A stretch of 7,168 nucleotides of DNA from Desulfuromusa sp. (GCA_029934755.1 JAOZLQ010000118.1:1-7168), one strand, 5' to 3'; positions 1 to 6,444 are shown, counted from the first letter of the stretch. A program made the numbers and translations. Notes: generated from the letters alone by a model not told the origin.

Positions 1-796
1 GAATTGCGTTGCCGATCTTTTGCGAGTGCATTCCCGCCACGCCATTTATATGGTACAAAATCTTGCTTTTCCCACCTTTGCTATTCCCTTTATCTAGAAC
101 CAATTCCTCACTAGGATACACATCCTGCGCTTTGCCAACCAAAACATACGCTTGAATGTTCAGCAACAAATAATCTGCTTTACCGGACAAAGCTTCAGCA
201 ATCCGAGCTGCCAGAATATTGATATTTTCTGAATCGTAGTCAAAATCTCGGATATTCATCTCTTTCGCATCAAAGACTAAATCAAGATCAACCCCTTTGG
301 TTAACGAACTCACATGCACTTCAATCTGTTCTGCCCCTACACGATTTCGCCATAAAAATTTTCCATTTACAATATTAGTCGCATATCGCCTTGCCAACTC
401 CCGAAATCCCTCTTCTTCGATATACCCATTTGCAGCCTCAGTGTAACTGTTGTTAAACTCCTGATTATTACAGGCCGACGGCTGCTGTACCCCACTTAAA
501 ATTTTCAACGTAAACTGAAGTTTCAAAGTATCACTATCCAGCGACAATGCGCAGCTGTCCACTCTCTGTAAATTCGGATTTTCCACTTTTGCATTCAATT
601 TCAACGGATCATTTTTTATATTTGCCTTCAAACGATTTGAAATAGTCCCGCGTACCGATTTTTCCCGTAGCACAAGCGGCCTTGCCATCTTCTCTTTTGT
701 CCGCTCTTCCCACGTTGTTTCGTACAAAAAACCATCGGAAGGTACCAATTTTTTTTCAAATGCCAATACAGATGCAATGTTATTGTTTTTTGCCAT
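1..796 (-). CDS. csy3: Csy3 (Cas7f) backbone subunit of the type I-F Csy complex, 3'-truncated by window edge
   Basis: Csy3/Cas7f is the RNA-binding backbone subunit that polymerises along the crRNA spacer (six copies in the canonical Csy complex). Translating the minus strand from the ATG at 794-796 gives about 265 uninterrupted residues, opening MAKNNNIASVLAFEKKLVPS. Family landmarks are ARPLVLREKSVRGTISNR near residues 38-55, GKFLWRNRVGAEQIEV near 145-160, and the closing stretch YPSEELVLDKGNSK ... HSQKIGNAI, which closely resembles the conserved Csy3 block 'PSQELVLD...AAMHSQKIGNALRTIDTWY'. Family members are about 340 residues, so roughly the last 75 lie past the left edge. The start is fixed by a strong Shine-Dalgarno, AAGGAG (complement of 804-809), 7 nt upstream. 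The gene follows csy2 by 16 nt in the same transcription unit. Identification is from recognised motifs, not a database search. Confidence 0.95.
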   Translation of the reverse strand, partial: MAKNNNIASVLAFEKKLVPSDGFLYETTWEERTKEKMARPLVLREKSVRGTISNRLKANIKNDPLKLNAKVENPNLQRVDSCALSLDSDTLKLQFTLKILSGVQQPSACNNQEFNNSYTEAANGYIEEEGFRELARRYATNIVNGKFLWRNRVGAEQIEVHVSSLTKGVDLDLVFDAKEMNIRDFDYDSENINILAARIAEALSGKADYLLLNIQAYVLVGKAQDVYPSEELVLDKGNSKGGKSKILYHINGVAGMHSQKIGNAI

Positions 797-803
797 GATT
801 GCT

Positions 804-809
804 CTCCTT
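804..809 (-). promoter_or_regulatory. Ribosome binding site of csy3
   Basis: On the minus strand AAGGAG lies 7 nt upstream of the csy3 ATG, inside the 16-nt gap after the csy2 stop. It fixes the csy3 start. It is stronger than the site for csy2, which fits the need for several Csy3 copies per complex; that last point is inference. Confidence 0.85.
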
Positions 810-812
810 AAA

Positions 813-1694
813 TTATCTATCGGTTAATTTATTTTGCTGACATAAATAAAGACTATTTTCCTGATCTACATGATAGTGCCAAAGCATCTGATCCAGATCG
901 TCCAAGCGATACGGCATAACAAATTCACCGAGGGTCACGATGCTTTCGGCAAACCGGTGCGGTGTATCGTAATCTCGCTGATGCTTGGCTTTGCCCAAAT
1001 CAGACACCCCTTGAAACCCGGTGGCAATAGGCACAATCCACCCTTTTTCTTTTCTGCCGGAAATCCAGTTTATGTTCCCTTTTTCATCGACACCACTTTG
1101 ATAAGTAACTTTTAAATAATCCAACAACGCATCAATCGCATCCTGCCCATCATCCATAGCCGCTGTCATAAGATCACGACGCTCTATGAGGCAAAATCCC
1201 GGCATTAATTGTCTAATCAGCTTCCGATAATCATCCCCGCCATCGACCTCAAAAATTTCAGCTGAGCGACTTTGTAAAATATCCCCACCCGCCATTTTCA
1301 TTGTTAGCAGGCAATGGTCGACATGCTCCGACAAATCATCATCTTCCTCACAATCATACTCAATCACCAGAGACACCTCTAAGCGACAACGGGCTTCTTC
1401 TATAAAAGAAGGACGACTGCCATCTTTTTCCAAAGGATTACCGGTACCAACAATTGAATAGACATAATCTTTATCCCCTTTGTAGGTATTCAGATCCAAA
1501 TTGAAACAGACGACCGCAACCCCTTTAAAATGCAGATCAGCATACTCCTCAGGTGAAGACAGTTTTAATTTTCGCTCTAACGCATGCACCGCACCGAGCC
1601 ATGCCGTCATAGCTGGAAATCCGATGGAATAGGGACTTGAAAGCGCATTGGCATTATGAATTTTAATATGCGGAATCAATAAGATATTCTTCAT
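813..1694 (-). CDS. csy2: Csy2 (Cas5f) subunit of the type I-F Csy complex
   Basis: This 293-residue protein is Csy2/Cas5f. With Csy1 it forms the 'tail' of the Csy complex, holding the crRNA 5' handle and helping read the PAM. The N-terminus carries the diagnostic Csy2 block: NILLIPHIKIHNANALSSPY at residues 3-22, then GFPAMTAWLGAVHALER. FKGVAVVCFNLDLN follows near residues 56-69, and WISGRKEKGWIVPIATGFQG near 209-228 matches the family's conserved glycine-rich 'GWLVPI' region. The C-terminus has TLGEFVMPYRLDDLDQMLWHY. It is somewhat shorter than the Pseudomonas protein (about 327 residues), with no sign of a frameshift. Its ATG overlaps the csy1 TGA (ATGA, 1691-1694), so translation is probably coupled. 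A GAGG motif (complement of 1705-1708) lies 10 nt upstream. csy3 follows directly. Confidence 0.95.
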   Translation of the reverse strand: MKNILLIPHIKIHNANALSSPYSIGFPAMTAWLGAVHALERKLKLSSPEEYADLHFKGVAVVCFNLDLNTYKGDKDYVYSIVGTGNPLEKDGSRPSFIEEARCRLEVSLVIEYDCEEDDDLSEHVDHCLLTMKMAGGDILQSRSAEIFEVDGGDDYRKLIRQLMPGFCLIERRDLMTAAMDDGQDAIDALLDYLKVTYQSGVDEKGNINWISGRKEKGWIVPIATGFQGVSDLGKAKHQRDYDTPHRFAESIVTLGEFVMPYRLDDLDQMLWHYHVDQENSLYLCQQNKLTDR

Positions 1695-2932
1695 AATAGC
1701 GCCCCCTCATAGTCATTGATCATTTGCCTTAACTGTACCATCTGTTCATCTCCGAGAGGTTTAGCGTTATGACCCAATATTTTTTCATATATATTTAAAA
1801 ACCAGCGGGCCATCCCCTCTTTCACTGCATCCAACCATTCGCTTTCATCCTGACGTTTATCTTTATACTGCTGATCCAGCCACAATTTCTGATATGACAA
1901 AAGATTTTTGTAATAATCCGACTCCGACCAGCCCTCCTCCAGGAAACGAATCTGCCAGGATCGGTCAATCACTTGACGAAGAACACTCTTGATTAATCGC
2001 CCAATTCCGGCCCGAACATGAACATTGTTATGATCACTGATAAGTAGTTCATGAAGTTTCTGAAAATCATCTTCATAATCTTTTGTTTTCAAATATTTTG
2101 CAAAAAAATTATTTTTCGGTGGGTTTACTCGGCGAGATTTTAACTTCGGCGGCGAAGATGACAGCAAATAGGCCTTCCCTCCATTTTTGCTATTCAGCAC
2201 ACTAATATTTTGCGGTTTTGTACCACCGTAGCCAACAACAGTTATATCGTAAATTTCTGAAAGCGATTTGTCATGCAGCAAATTGTTTTTTCTGGCATCA
2301 CGAACCTCTTTCACCTCCTCAGCAAATCGCATATCATTAATGCGCTCTTTCATAGCAAACATTAAATTTGACGGTGTCAAAATCGATAGTAAATGGTACC
2401 CGTCAAGCACGGGGAAATAAACCTGTTTGACACGTGCACTCGTTGTCACTCCGGCATGATTATCTGATTTAACTGCCAGTAAACCTTCCGCAATTTCAGC
2501 ATAAGAAGCAGTTGAAATATTTAGATGCTCCTTAATCATCTCCGAGTTCTGCTCTAAATGATCCAGTATCGTCCGCCCATCGACCAAAACAACCATCAAA
2601 AATCTGTATACATCCAATGCAGCTGCATTGCCAAAGACATCCAAGCCAGCATCCACATTTCCAGACCTGAGATATCCATCCGCCCGAAATTTCACATCTG
2701 CAATCACCGAACTGACTTTGGCACTCGGATGAGTGAATTTGCCGGGATGGCTCACCATGGACAATTGTTTGGCCCTTTTCGCCGCATCGGGCAACCACGT
2801 TACCAAAGAAAATTCTTCAACTGCCTGATCTTCCAGCTCTGCAACCTCATCCTCTGACATCTCCTTCTTGAGCTTTTTCCCCAGCCATAATTCCTTTCTC
2901 TCATCTAAAAATTGTTGAATTCCCGGATCCAT
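1691..2932 (-). CDS. csy1: Csy1 (Cas8f), PAM-recognising large subunit of the type I-F Csy complex
   Basis: This 413-residue protein is Csy1/Cas8f, which reads the CC PAM and recruits Cas2-3 after full R-loop formation. Landmarks are SHPGKFTHPSAK at residues 61-72, GNAAALDVYRFL at 101-112, and GGTKPQNISVLNSKNGGKAY at 236-255. By motif alignment, N102, K239 and N242 correspond to the Pseudomonas Csy1 PAM-reading residues N111, K247 and N250; the 3-residue spacing of the last two is kept, so CC recognition is expected. A basic stretch, PPKLKSRRVNPPKNNFF, follows at 261-277. It is slightly shorter than the Pseudomonas protein (about 434). The start is supported by a full AAGGAGG Shine-Dalgarno (complement of 2938-2944) 5 nt upstream. 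It is the first gene after a strong predicted promoter that carries a self-target site for a crRNA-like RNA encoded just upstream. Confidence 0.95.
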   Translation of the reverse strand: MDPGIQQFLDERKELWLGKKLKKEMSEDEVAELEDQAVEEFSLVTWLPDAAKRAKQLSMVSHPGKFTHPSAKVSSVIADVKFRADGYLRSGNVDAGLDVFGNAAALDVYRFLMVVLVDGRTILDHLEQNSEMIKEHLNISTASYAEIAEGLLAVKSDNHAGVTTSARVKQVYFPVLDGYHLLSILTPSNLMFAMKERINDMRFAEEVKEVRDARKNNLLHDKSLSEIYDITVVGYGGTKPQNISVLNSKNGGKAYLLSSSPPKLKSRRVNPPKNNFFAKYLKTKDYEDDFQKLHELLISDHNNVHVRAGIGRLIKSVLRQVIDRSWQIRFLEEGWSESDYYKNLLSYQKLWLDQQYKDKRQDESEWLDAVKEGMARWFLNIYEKILGHNAKPLGDEQMVQLRQMINDYEGALL

Positions 2933-2937
2933 TTACC

Positions 2938-2944
2938 CCTCCTT
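2938..2944 (-). promoter_or_regulatory. Ribosome binding site of csy1
   Basis: A perfect AAGGAGG core lies 5 nt upstream of the csy1 ATG. It is a strong site that decides the start and implies efficient translation whenever the operon is transcribed. Confidence 0.85.
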
Positions 2945-2961
2945 AATTGCAACCATTAAAC

Positions 2962-2994
2962 GCAAAGATAGTCATAAGATAATCACAAGATAAT
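2962..2994 (-). repeat. Three tandem 11-bp repeats over the csy1 promoter -10 region
   Basis: On the minus strand three consecutive 11-mers occur: ATTATCTTGTG (2984-2994), ATTATCTTATG (2973-2983) and ACTATCTTTGC (2962-2972). The first two match at 10 of 11 positions, and the second and third at 7 of 11. All three share TATCTT at exactly 11-bp spacing, about one helical turn. They cover the predicted -10 box and start site. They may be protein-binding half-sites, duplicated -10 elements, or AT-rich coincidence. Confidence 0.5.
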
Positions 2995-3004
2995 AATTTG
3001 TCAA
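2976..3004 (-). promoter_or_regulatory. Predicted sigma-70 promoter of the csy1-csy2-csy3 operon
   Basis: On the minus strand there is a consensus -35 box TTGACA (2999-3004), a 17-bp spacer, and -10 box TATCTT (2976-2981, 4 of 6 to consensus). Transcription would start near 2969, giving a leader of about 37 nt that contains the csy1 Shine-Dalgarno. The -35 box directly abuts the CC PAM of the self-target site, so a bound Csy complex should hinder RNA polymerase here. Predicted from sequence only. Confidence 0.75.
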
Positions 3005-3022
3005 CCATTTTAATGTTATTGA
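3005..3022 (+). promoter_or_regulatory. PAM plus protospacer-like self-target of the intergenic crRNA-like RNA
   Basis: CC at 3005-3006 is the consensus type I-F PAM, placed 5' of the protospacer on the non-target strand as required. The adjacent ATTTTAATGTTATTGA (3007-3022) matches the first 16 nt of the intergenic 'spacer' (3109-3124) at 15 of 16 positions. Positions 1-5, 7 and 8, which form the type I seed, all match. The single mismatch is at position 6, the flipped-out base that is not read. Pairing ends at position 17. The PAM touches the csy -35 box (2999-3004). The sequence match is seen directly; the role as an operator for the Csy complex is inferred. Confidence 0.85.
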
Positions 3023-3043
3023 TTAAAATTATTTTATTTATTA

Positions 3044-3071
3044 TTGACAACTCATCAATTAATCAACTAAT
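3044..3071 (+). promoter_or_regulatory. Possible promoter for the crRNA-like RNA, divergent from the csy promoter
   Basis: On the plus strand a consensus -35 TTGACA (3044-3049) is followed after 16 bp by ACTAAT (3066-3071, 4 of 6 to the -10 consensus but lacking its usual first two bases). The start would be near 3078, just before the first repeat. The -35 is convincing and the -10 is weak, so another start is possible. Confidence 0.5.
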
Positions 3072-3074
3072 GAG
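3051..3074. repeat. Imperfect 24-bp palindrome inside the putative RNA promoter
   Basis: The arms CTCAT (3051-3055) and ATGAG (3070-3074) are perfectly complementary, and across the whole 24 bp 9 of 12 positions pair. It overlaps the spacer and -10 of the predicted plus-strand promoter, so it could be an operator for a dimeric regulator. The AT-rich core makes chance symmetry plausible. Confidence 0.35.
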
Positions 3075-3080
3075 ACAATC

Positions 3081-3108
3081 TAGCTCTGCTGAACAAGCAG
3101 CTTAGAAA
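3081..3108 (+). repeat. Degenerate type I-F CRISPR repeat 1 (handle-donating)
   Basis: Aligned without gaps to the enterobacterial type I-F repeat as I recall it (GTTCACTGCCGTAC then AGGCAGCTTAGAAA), this 28-mer matches at 21 positions. The last 12 bases, GCAGCTTAGAAA, are identical. They include the 8-nt crRNA 5' handle CTTAGAAA (3101-3108) downstream of the Csy4 cut position. The 5' end is eroded. The hairpin CTGCT-GAACA-AGCAG (3086-3100) keeps all 5 pairs: C10 to T and G16 to A are paired, compensatory changes. Confidence 0.85.
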
Positions 3109-3146
3109 ATTTTTATGTTATTGAGCATTAACTGCCGAGCAGGCAG
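3101..3146 (+). ncRNA. Predicted crRNA-like regulatory RNA (CreR-type mini-CRISPR guide)
   Basis: Csy4/Cas6f cuts type I-F repeats after the hairpin (after repeat position 20). Cutting both degenerate repeats there would release a 46-nt RNA. It consists of handle CTTAGAAA (3101-3108), an 18-nt guide ATTTTTATGTTATTGAGC (3109-3126), and a 20-nt 3' part with the CTGCC/GGCAG stem (3132-3146). A normal I-F crRNA is 60 nt with a 32-nt spacer, so the guide is 14 nt short. The guide matches a PAM-flanked site at the csy promoter. The bases just before the guide in its own locus are AA, not CC, so the locus should not target itself. Family knowledge: crRNA-like CreA and CreR RNAs from mini-CRISPRs direct Cas complexes to promoters without cleavage. 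Assigning this RNA to that class is inference. It lies antisense to any transcript running from cas2-3 into csy1. Confidence 0.8.
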
Positions 3147-3154
3147 ATTACAGA
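3127..3154 (+). repeat. Degenerate type I-F CRISPR repeat 2 (3' hairpin-donating)
   Basis: This 28-mer matches the enterobacterial type I-F repeat at 21 positions. Conservation is opposite to repeat 1: the 5' part and the stem are intact (ACTGCCG 3131-3137, AGGCAG 3141-3146), while the handle region after the cut site has decayed (ATTACAGA, 3147-3154). Only the part used as the 3' end of a mature crRNA is kept. It ends 11 nt before the cas2-3 stop codon. Confidence 0.85.
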
Positions 3155-3165
3155 TTATATCCAGG

Positions 3166-6100
3166 TCAGTTCTTAACCAATCCAAACTGGCTCGAATAGG
3201 TATAGCTCAAGTTGTTTTCATCCTCCCCATACACAGGAAACCCCAGTTCCCCGTAAGTCAGCGCTACCCTTTCGACATCAGTATCGTTCATTTGCCTTAA
3301 CAGCGATTCATAATCCCGATGCATCCAAAGACGTTCATTTTCAAGCTCCGTCAGATGTTCATCATGCTCAATACCAAACTGCCTCTCCCGGGAAAGCAAT
3401 AAATCTCCAAAAAGACCTTTCTCAACAAATTTCCAGCCCCCCCCTACCGGACACAAAAAGCGAATCAATTGCGGATGACTCCTGCGAAACTTCACATATT
3501 TTTGTGGGATTGCGGTCAACCACCAGCACGAATCCAGCCACCCCTGCATCGACTCCGGCCCAGACTTGTCGTAACAGGTCAGCAGTTGATGAATGCAATG
3601 ATGCTCCAAATCCACCAAACTATCTTGCGGACTTAACTCTTCCGGCTTGCTGATTCTAAGCTCCGCATCCAAACGCTCACCGAGCAGCCGTTCATCAAGC
3701 AAAGATGCCAAATCATGAGTACTCAGTTTATCACTATAAGATTCATATCCCGGTCGACTGAATGCCGGTTTCTTTCCCAACATTCCTTTCAAATTAAACT
3801 GCATTAGCGCGATATTTGGTTTTGAGATATCCGTTTTCAATCTCCGATGCCGCAAAACACGTCCCGCTAGCTGAATAAAGGAACGATACGACGACGGTTC
3901 TATCACCGCCCAATCAAAATCGTGGTCACGCCCAACCTCTTCCACCGGTGTAGCCAGCAGGATAAAAATCACATTTTTCGCTTTGATCTGATTCAAATGC
4001 GATCTGATTTGAGGATTTGCAAAAACCGACTCATCGGTTTTTCGCTTTAAGACTTCATCCAGATGCTTTTCCTGTGCATTCCGCATAATCAAAACCTGCT
4101 GACTGTGGTACGCCATACAGCGAATCTCAATATCATCCGGCCACTCCGCATTCAGAAAATAGCGGGTAAGTTCAATACAGGGCTTAATATTCGCCACCCG
4201 CACGACACCAAAACTCACCTGCTTGCCGGATTCGTTATCCGTAACAAAATGATCCTGATGTTTTTTGAGAACCGCCTCCTGAATAGTGGAATAATATAAG
4301 TTTCGGACATTTTCTTCACTCTCTTCATCTGAATGACATGGCACAATTTCAGCTTTGCGTTTTACAATCTCTTTACGTAATGACTCTACCCGGCCTTTAA
4401 CAAACAATTGATGTTGTCGGAGATAATCAGATAGACTGCCATCCACGCTGGATACCCGAGTTTTAAACTCATCTACCCAGGCACACCCTACAGTCTGACA
4501 ACGACCTCGCATCCGGGCAAAAACAGACCATCCGGCTTGATATGCATTAAAATACCCTTCGGCTATATCCGGCGGGATGGTTGCGGATGATATCATCACT
4601 TTTCTTCCCAACATCCCCGCCAGGTGAATCAAACGACCGATGGCAATCAAATCTTCACCGGTAAAATCATCAATCTCATCAATTACCAGATCGGACGACA
4701 TTAAACGCAATACCGGCAAAAGCCAGCGACCACCTCTCGTGGTTTCGGTGCCCCCCATGACATGGTCGATGGTACAACTAAGTACCGGTGCATATAAAAA
4801 TTGACGATCTTTTTTAGAGTTCAACACCGTCCTTAAAAAATCATCCGGGATTGCCGAATCAAAATTAAGTTCGTTTCCCAGCAATGATGCCACCGATTCA
4901 GAACCGAACAGTTGAATATCTTCTGTCTCTGACTTCCGGTTCATCTTATGCAGATTCAAAACCGCACGAGAACCGATCAGCACCGCCAATTCATCACTTC
5001 CCAATCCGATACGTTCCCGGTACTCATCACCAGTCTGTAGTGTCAACGTCCGCAACCCCAAGGCCAAGATATAACGCAAGCTGTCTTCATCAGGTGATAA
5101 CGCCCGCATGATCTTGGCATTGGCAAAGGTTTTTCCTTCTCCAGTGCTGGCCATGTTGACAACGAAAAAACCAAACTGCTCCGAATTTAACTCTTTTTGG
5201 CCCTCTCGCCACTGCTTGATCTTAGCGACAGCACCATCCTGCCACCGAAAACTGTAAGGACTTTTCCGCTTTAACGCTTTTATATCAAACGCCCTCGACA
5301 ACTCGGATCTAAGATTCTCAAAAGCTGGGATCATATGCGCATTACGAACCGCTTGCTTTGTCACCCCCACCAGATGTTCATCCAGTGTCTGCAGTAAATC
5401 ACCGGTTTTCCGTTCCGTATTCGCAAACAGGTCTAATTCTTTTATTTTTTCCCGGTTTTTATTGTCAGGTTCCAGAGACGAGTAGTAATGATCCCCCAAC
5501 ATTAATGCTAATCGACAGTGTTGCATTATCAAGCGCCAACTACCATCTGCCATTGCCTGTTCCAATAATTCCAGATTTTCCAATAATCTGGCCGCATGCT
5601 TTTTAGCCTGAGTCATCCACGCTTTGGATTTACTCGGAAGACCCTTGTAAAAGTCAAAACATCGGGGTTCATTTTCTTGATATTCCGCTGCAGACACTCT
5701 GTTTTGGTAGCCCCAGTCAGATTCAATTTTTTTAAGCAACCTACCCATATTCGTTGCAAATGTTTTCTCTTGATACCTCTTTATGGCAGGCAAACGATGG
5801 TGCGAAAGAATCAACCAAGAGATAATACTGACAACATCAGACAATCCGCACAACGGTTTGACTTTTTCTTTATGACAGTACTGCCCAACTGAATAAATAA
5901 GTTGATCGCTATCCAATTCCCCTTCGGACAAGGCGGTCAACCATTCACGATCTGGTTTTCCAGCAACCATTGCGTTGATGAAAAGCACTGAAATCCATTC
6001 ATGCCGCAAGGGGTCACCAACCTTTTTACCATGCTCTAATTTCTCCTGAAAAAATTCTGACGATTTACCCCAGTCGTGAAACAGCGCAGCCAAAGCGGTC

Positions 6101-6444
6101 AAACTCTTGATTAAAGGCAAATAGTGCCAATCATTTTCCCAATTCTGGCGTAAAATATCTTTTTCAGTCGTGCTAACCGGCACAACCCCCTCAGGGTTAA
6201 ACTTCCTCCTATTCCCCACGATCCACACCAATTCACTCCGACTACGGCTACGCATCCAATGACAAGCTACAGCCGTATTTTTAGACACGGTTTTCCTGAG
6301 AAGCTTTTTGACCGCCTGCAACCCTTCATCAGTAATTACCGTCTGCCAAGTCCGATCACCAATTCGGTTAGCAAAAGAATCCAATACTCGTCGGGTTTTA
6401 TTCAGTGCTTTTTTCTCGCATTGGGCTACAAAAGTCACCATCAT
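3166..6444 (-). CDS. cas3: Cas2-Cas3 fusion: adaptation subunit plus HD nuclease/helicase of type I-F
   Basis: This 1092-residue protein is the Cas2-Cas3 fusion (cas2-3, cas3f). It degrades DNA bound by the Csy complex and, with Cas1, forms the spacer-integration complex. An N-terminal Cas2-like domain spans about residues 1-90 (VAQCEKKALNKTRRVLDSFA, then GDRTWQT). The HD nuclease follows, with H123-D124 in ALFHDWGK, H148 in RHEW, and H215-H216 in LSHHRLPAIKR. The superfamily 2 helicase has Walker A MASTGEGKTFANA (431-443), the DEID Walker B box (589-592), the SAT motif (620-622), ATPVEEVGRDHDFDW (831-845), and motif VI QLAGRVLRHRR (858-868). All key residues look intact and length is near the Pseudomonas protein (about 1076). 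The ATG overlaps the cas1 stop by 4 nt (ATGA); a second ATG follows immediately. Minus-strand transcription leads towards csy1 across the 233-bp regulatory gap, with no clear terminator. Confidence 0.96.
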   Translation of the reverse strand: MMVTFVAQCEKKALNKTRRVLDSFANRIGDRTWQTVITDEGLQAVKKLLRKTVSKNTAVACHWMRSRSRSELVWIVGNRRKFNPEGVVPVSTTEKDILRQNWENDWHYLPLIKSLTALAALFHDWGKSSEFFQEKLEHGKKVGDPLRHEWISVLFINAMVAGKPDREWLTALSEGELDSDQLIYSVGQYCHKEKVKPLCGLSDVVSIISWLILSHHRLPAIKRYQEKTFATNMGRLLKKIESDWGYQNRVSAAEYQENEPRCFDFYKGLPSKSKAWMTQAKKHAARLLENLELLEQAMADGSWRLIMQHCRLALMLGDHYYSSLEPDNKNREKIKELDLFANTERKTGDLLQTLDEHLVGVTKQAVRNAHMIPAFENLRSELSRAFDIKALKRKSPYSFRWQDGAVAKIKQWREGQKELNSEQFGFFVVNMASTGEGKTFANAKIMRALSPDEDSLRYILALGLRTLTLQTGDEYRERIGLGSDELAVLIGSRAVLNLHKMNRKSETEDIQLFGSESVASLLGNELNFDSAIPDDFLRTVLNSKKDRQFLYAPVLSCTIDHVMGGTETTRGGRWLLPVLRLMSSDLVIDEIDDFTGEDLIAIGRLIHLAGMLGRKVMISSATIPPDIAEGYFNAYQAGWSVFARMRGRCQTVGCAWVDEFKTRVSSVDGSLSDYLRQHQLFVKGRVESLRKEIVKRKAEIVPCHSDEESEENVRNLYYSTIQEAVLKKHQDHFVTDNESGKQVSFGVVRVANIKPCIELTRYFLNAEWPDDIEIRCMAYHSQQVLIMRNAQEKHLDEVLKRKTDESVFANPQIRSHLNQIKAKNVIFILLATPVEEVGRDHDFDWAVIEPSSYRSFIQLAGRVLRHRRLKTDISKPNIALMQFNLKGMLGKKPAFSRPGYESYSDKLSTHDLASLLDERLLGERLDAELRISKPEELSPQDSLVDLEHHCIHQLLTCYDKSGPESMQGWLDSCWWLTAIPQKYVKFRRSHPQLIRFLCPVGGGWKFVEKGLFGDLLLSRERQFGIEHDEHLTELENERLWMHRDYESLLRQMNDTDVERVALTYGELGFPVYGEDENNLSYTYSSQFGLVKN

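Noticed and set aside
2954..2970. A second CC-flanked target for the guide in the csy1 leader (CCATTAAACG)
   Set aside because: It shares CAACCATT with the real site but matches the guide only for the first three positions, so the seed is broken.
3019..3066. 8-bp inverted repeat TTGATTAA (3019-3026) / TTAATCAA (3059-3066)
   Set aside because: It is short, pure AT-rich sequence with a 32-bp loop, expected by chance in this region, and does not extend beyond 8 bp.
3109..3126. The guide/target match as a plain local sequence duplication
   Set aside because: A chance duplication of 16 nt would not be expected to start at spacer position 1, sit next to a consensus PAM on the right side, and differ only at position 6. 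Duplication could still be how the guide arose.
3131..3146. The CTGCC/GGCAG hairpin as a terminator for cas2-3
   Set aside because: On the minus strand the stem is followed by TTAATGCTC, not a T-run, and the stem is only 5 bp. The match to the I-F repeat is the better explanation.
3081..3154. A normal CRISPR array
   Set aside because: There are only two repeats, both degenerate, with an 18-nt rather than 32-nt spacer and 46-nt rather than 60-nt periodicity. It is a mini-CRISPR-derived unit, not a working memory array.
2933..3165. A CreTA-type toxin-antitoxin module with a CreT toxin RNA
   Set aside because: CreA-like RNAs can repress a nearby small toxin RNA. Here the target sits on the csy1 promoter, whose first gene is csy1, and I find no short toxin-like unit with its own ribosome site in the gap.
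3115..3300. Small plus-strand reading frame starting inside the guide
   Set aside because: Its ATG lies in the guide, there is no Shine-Dalgarno, and it runs antisense through the 3' end of cas2-3. The repeat and guide structure explains the sequence better.
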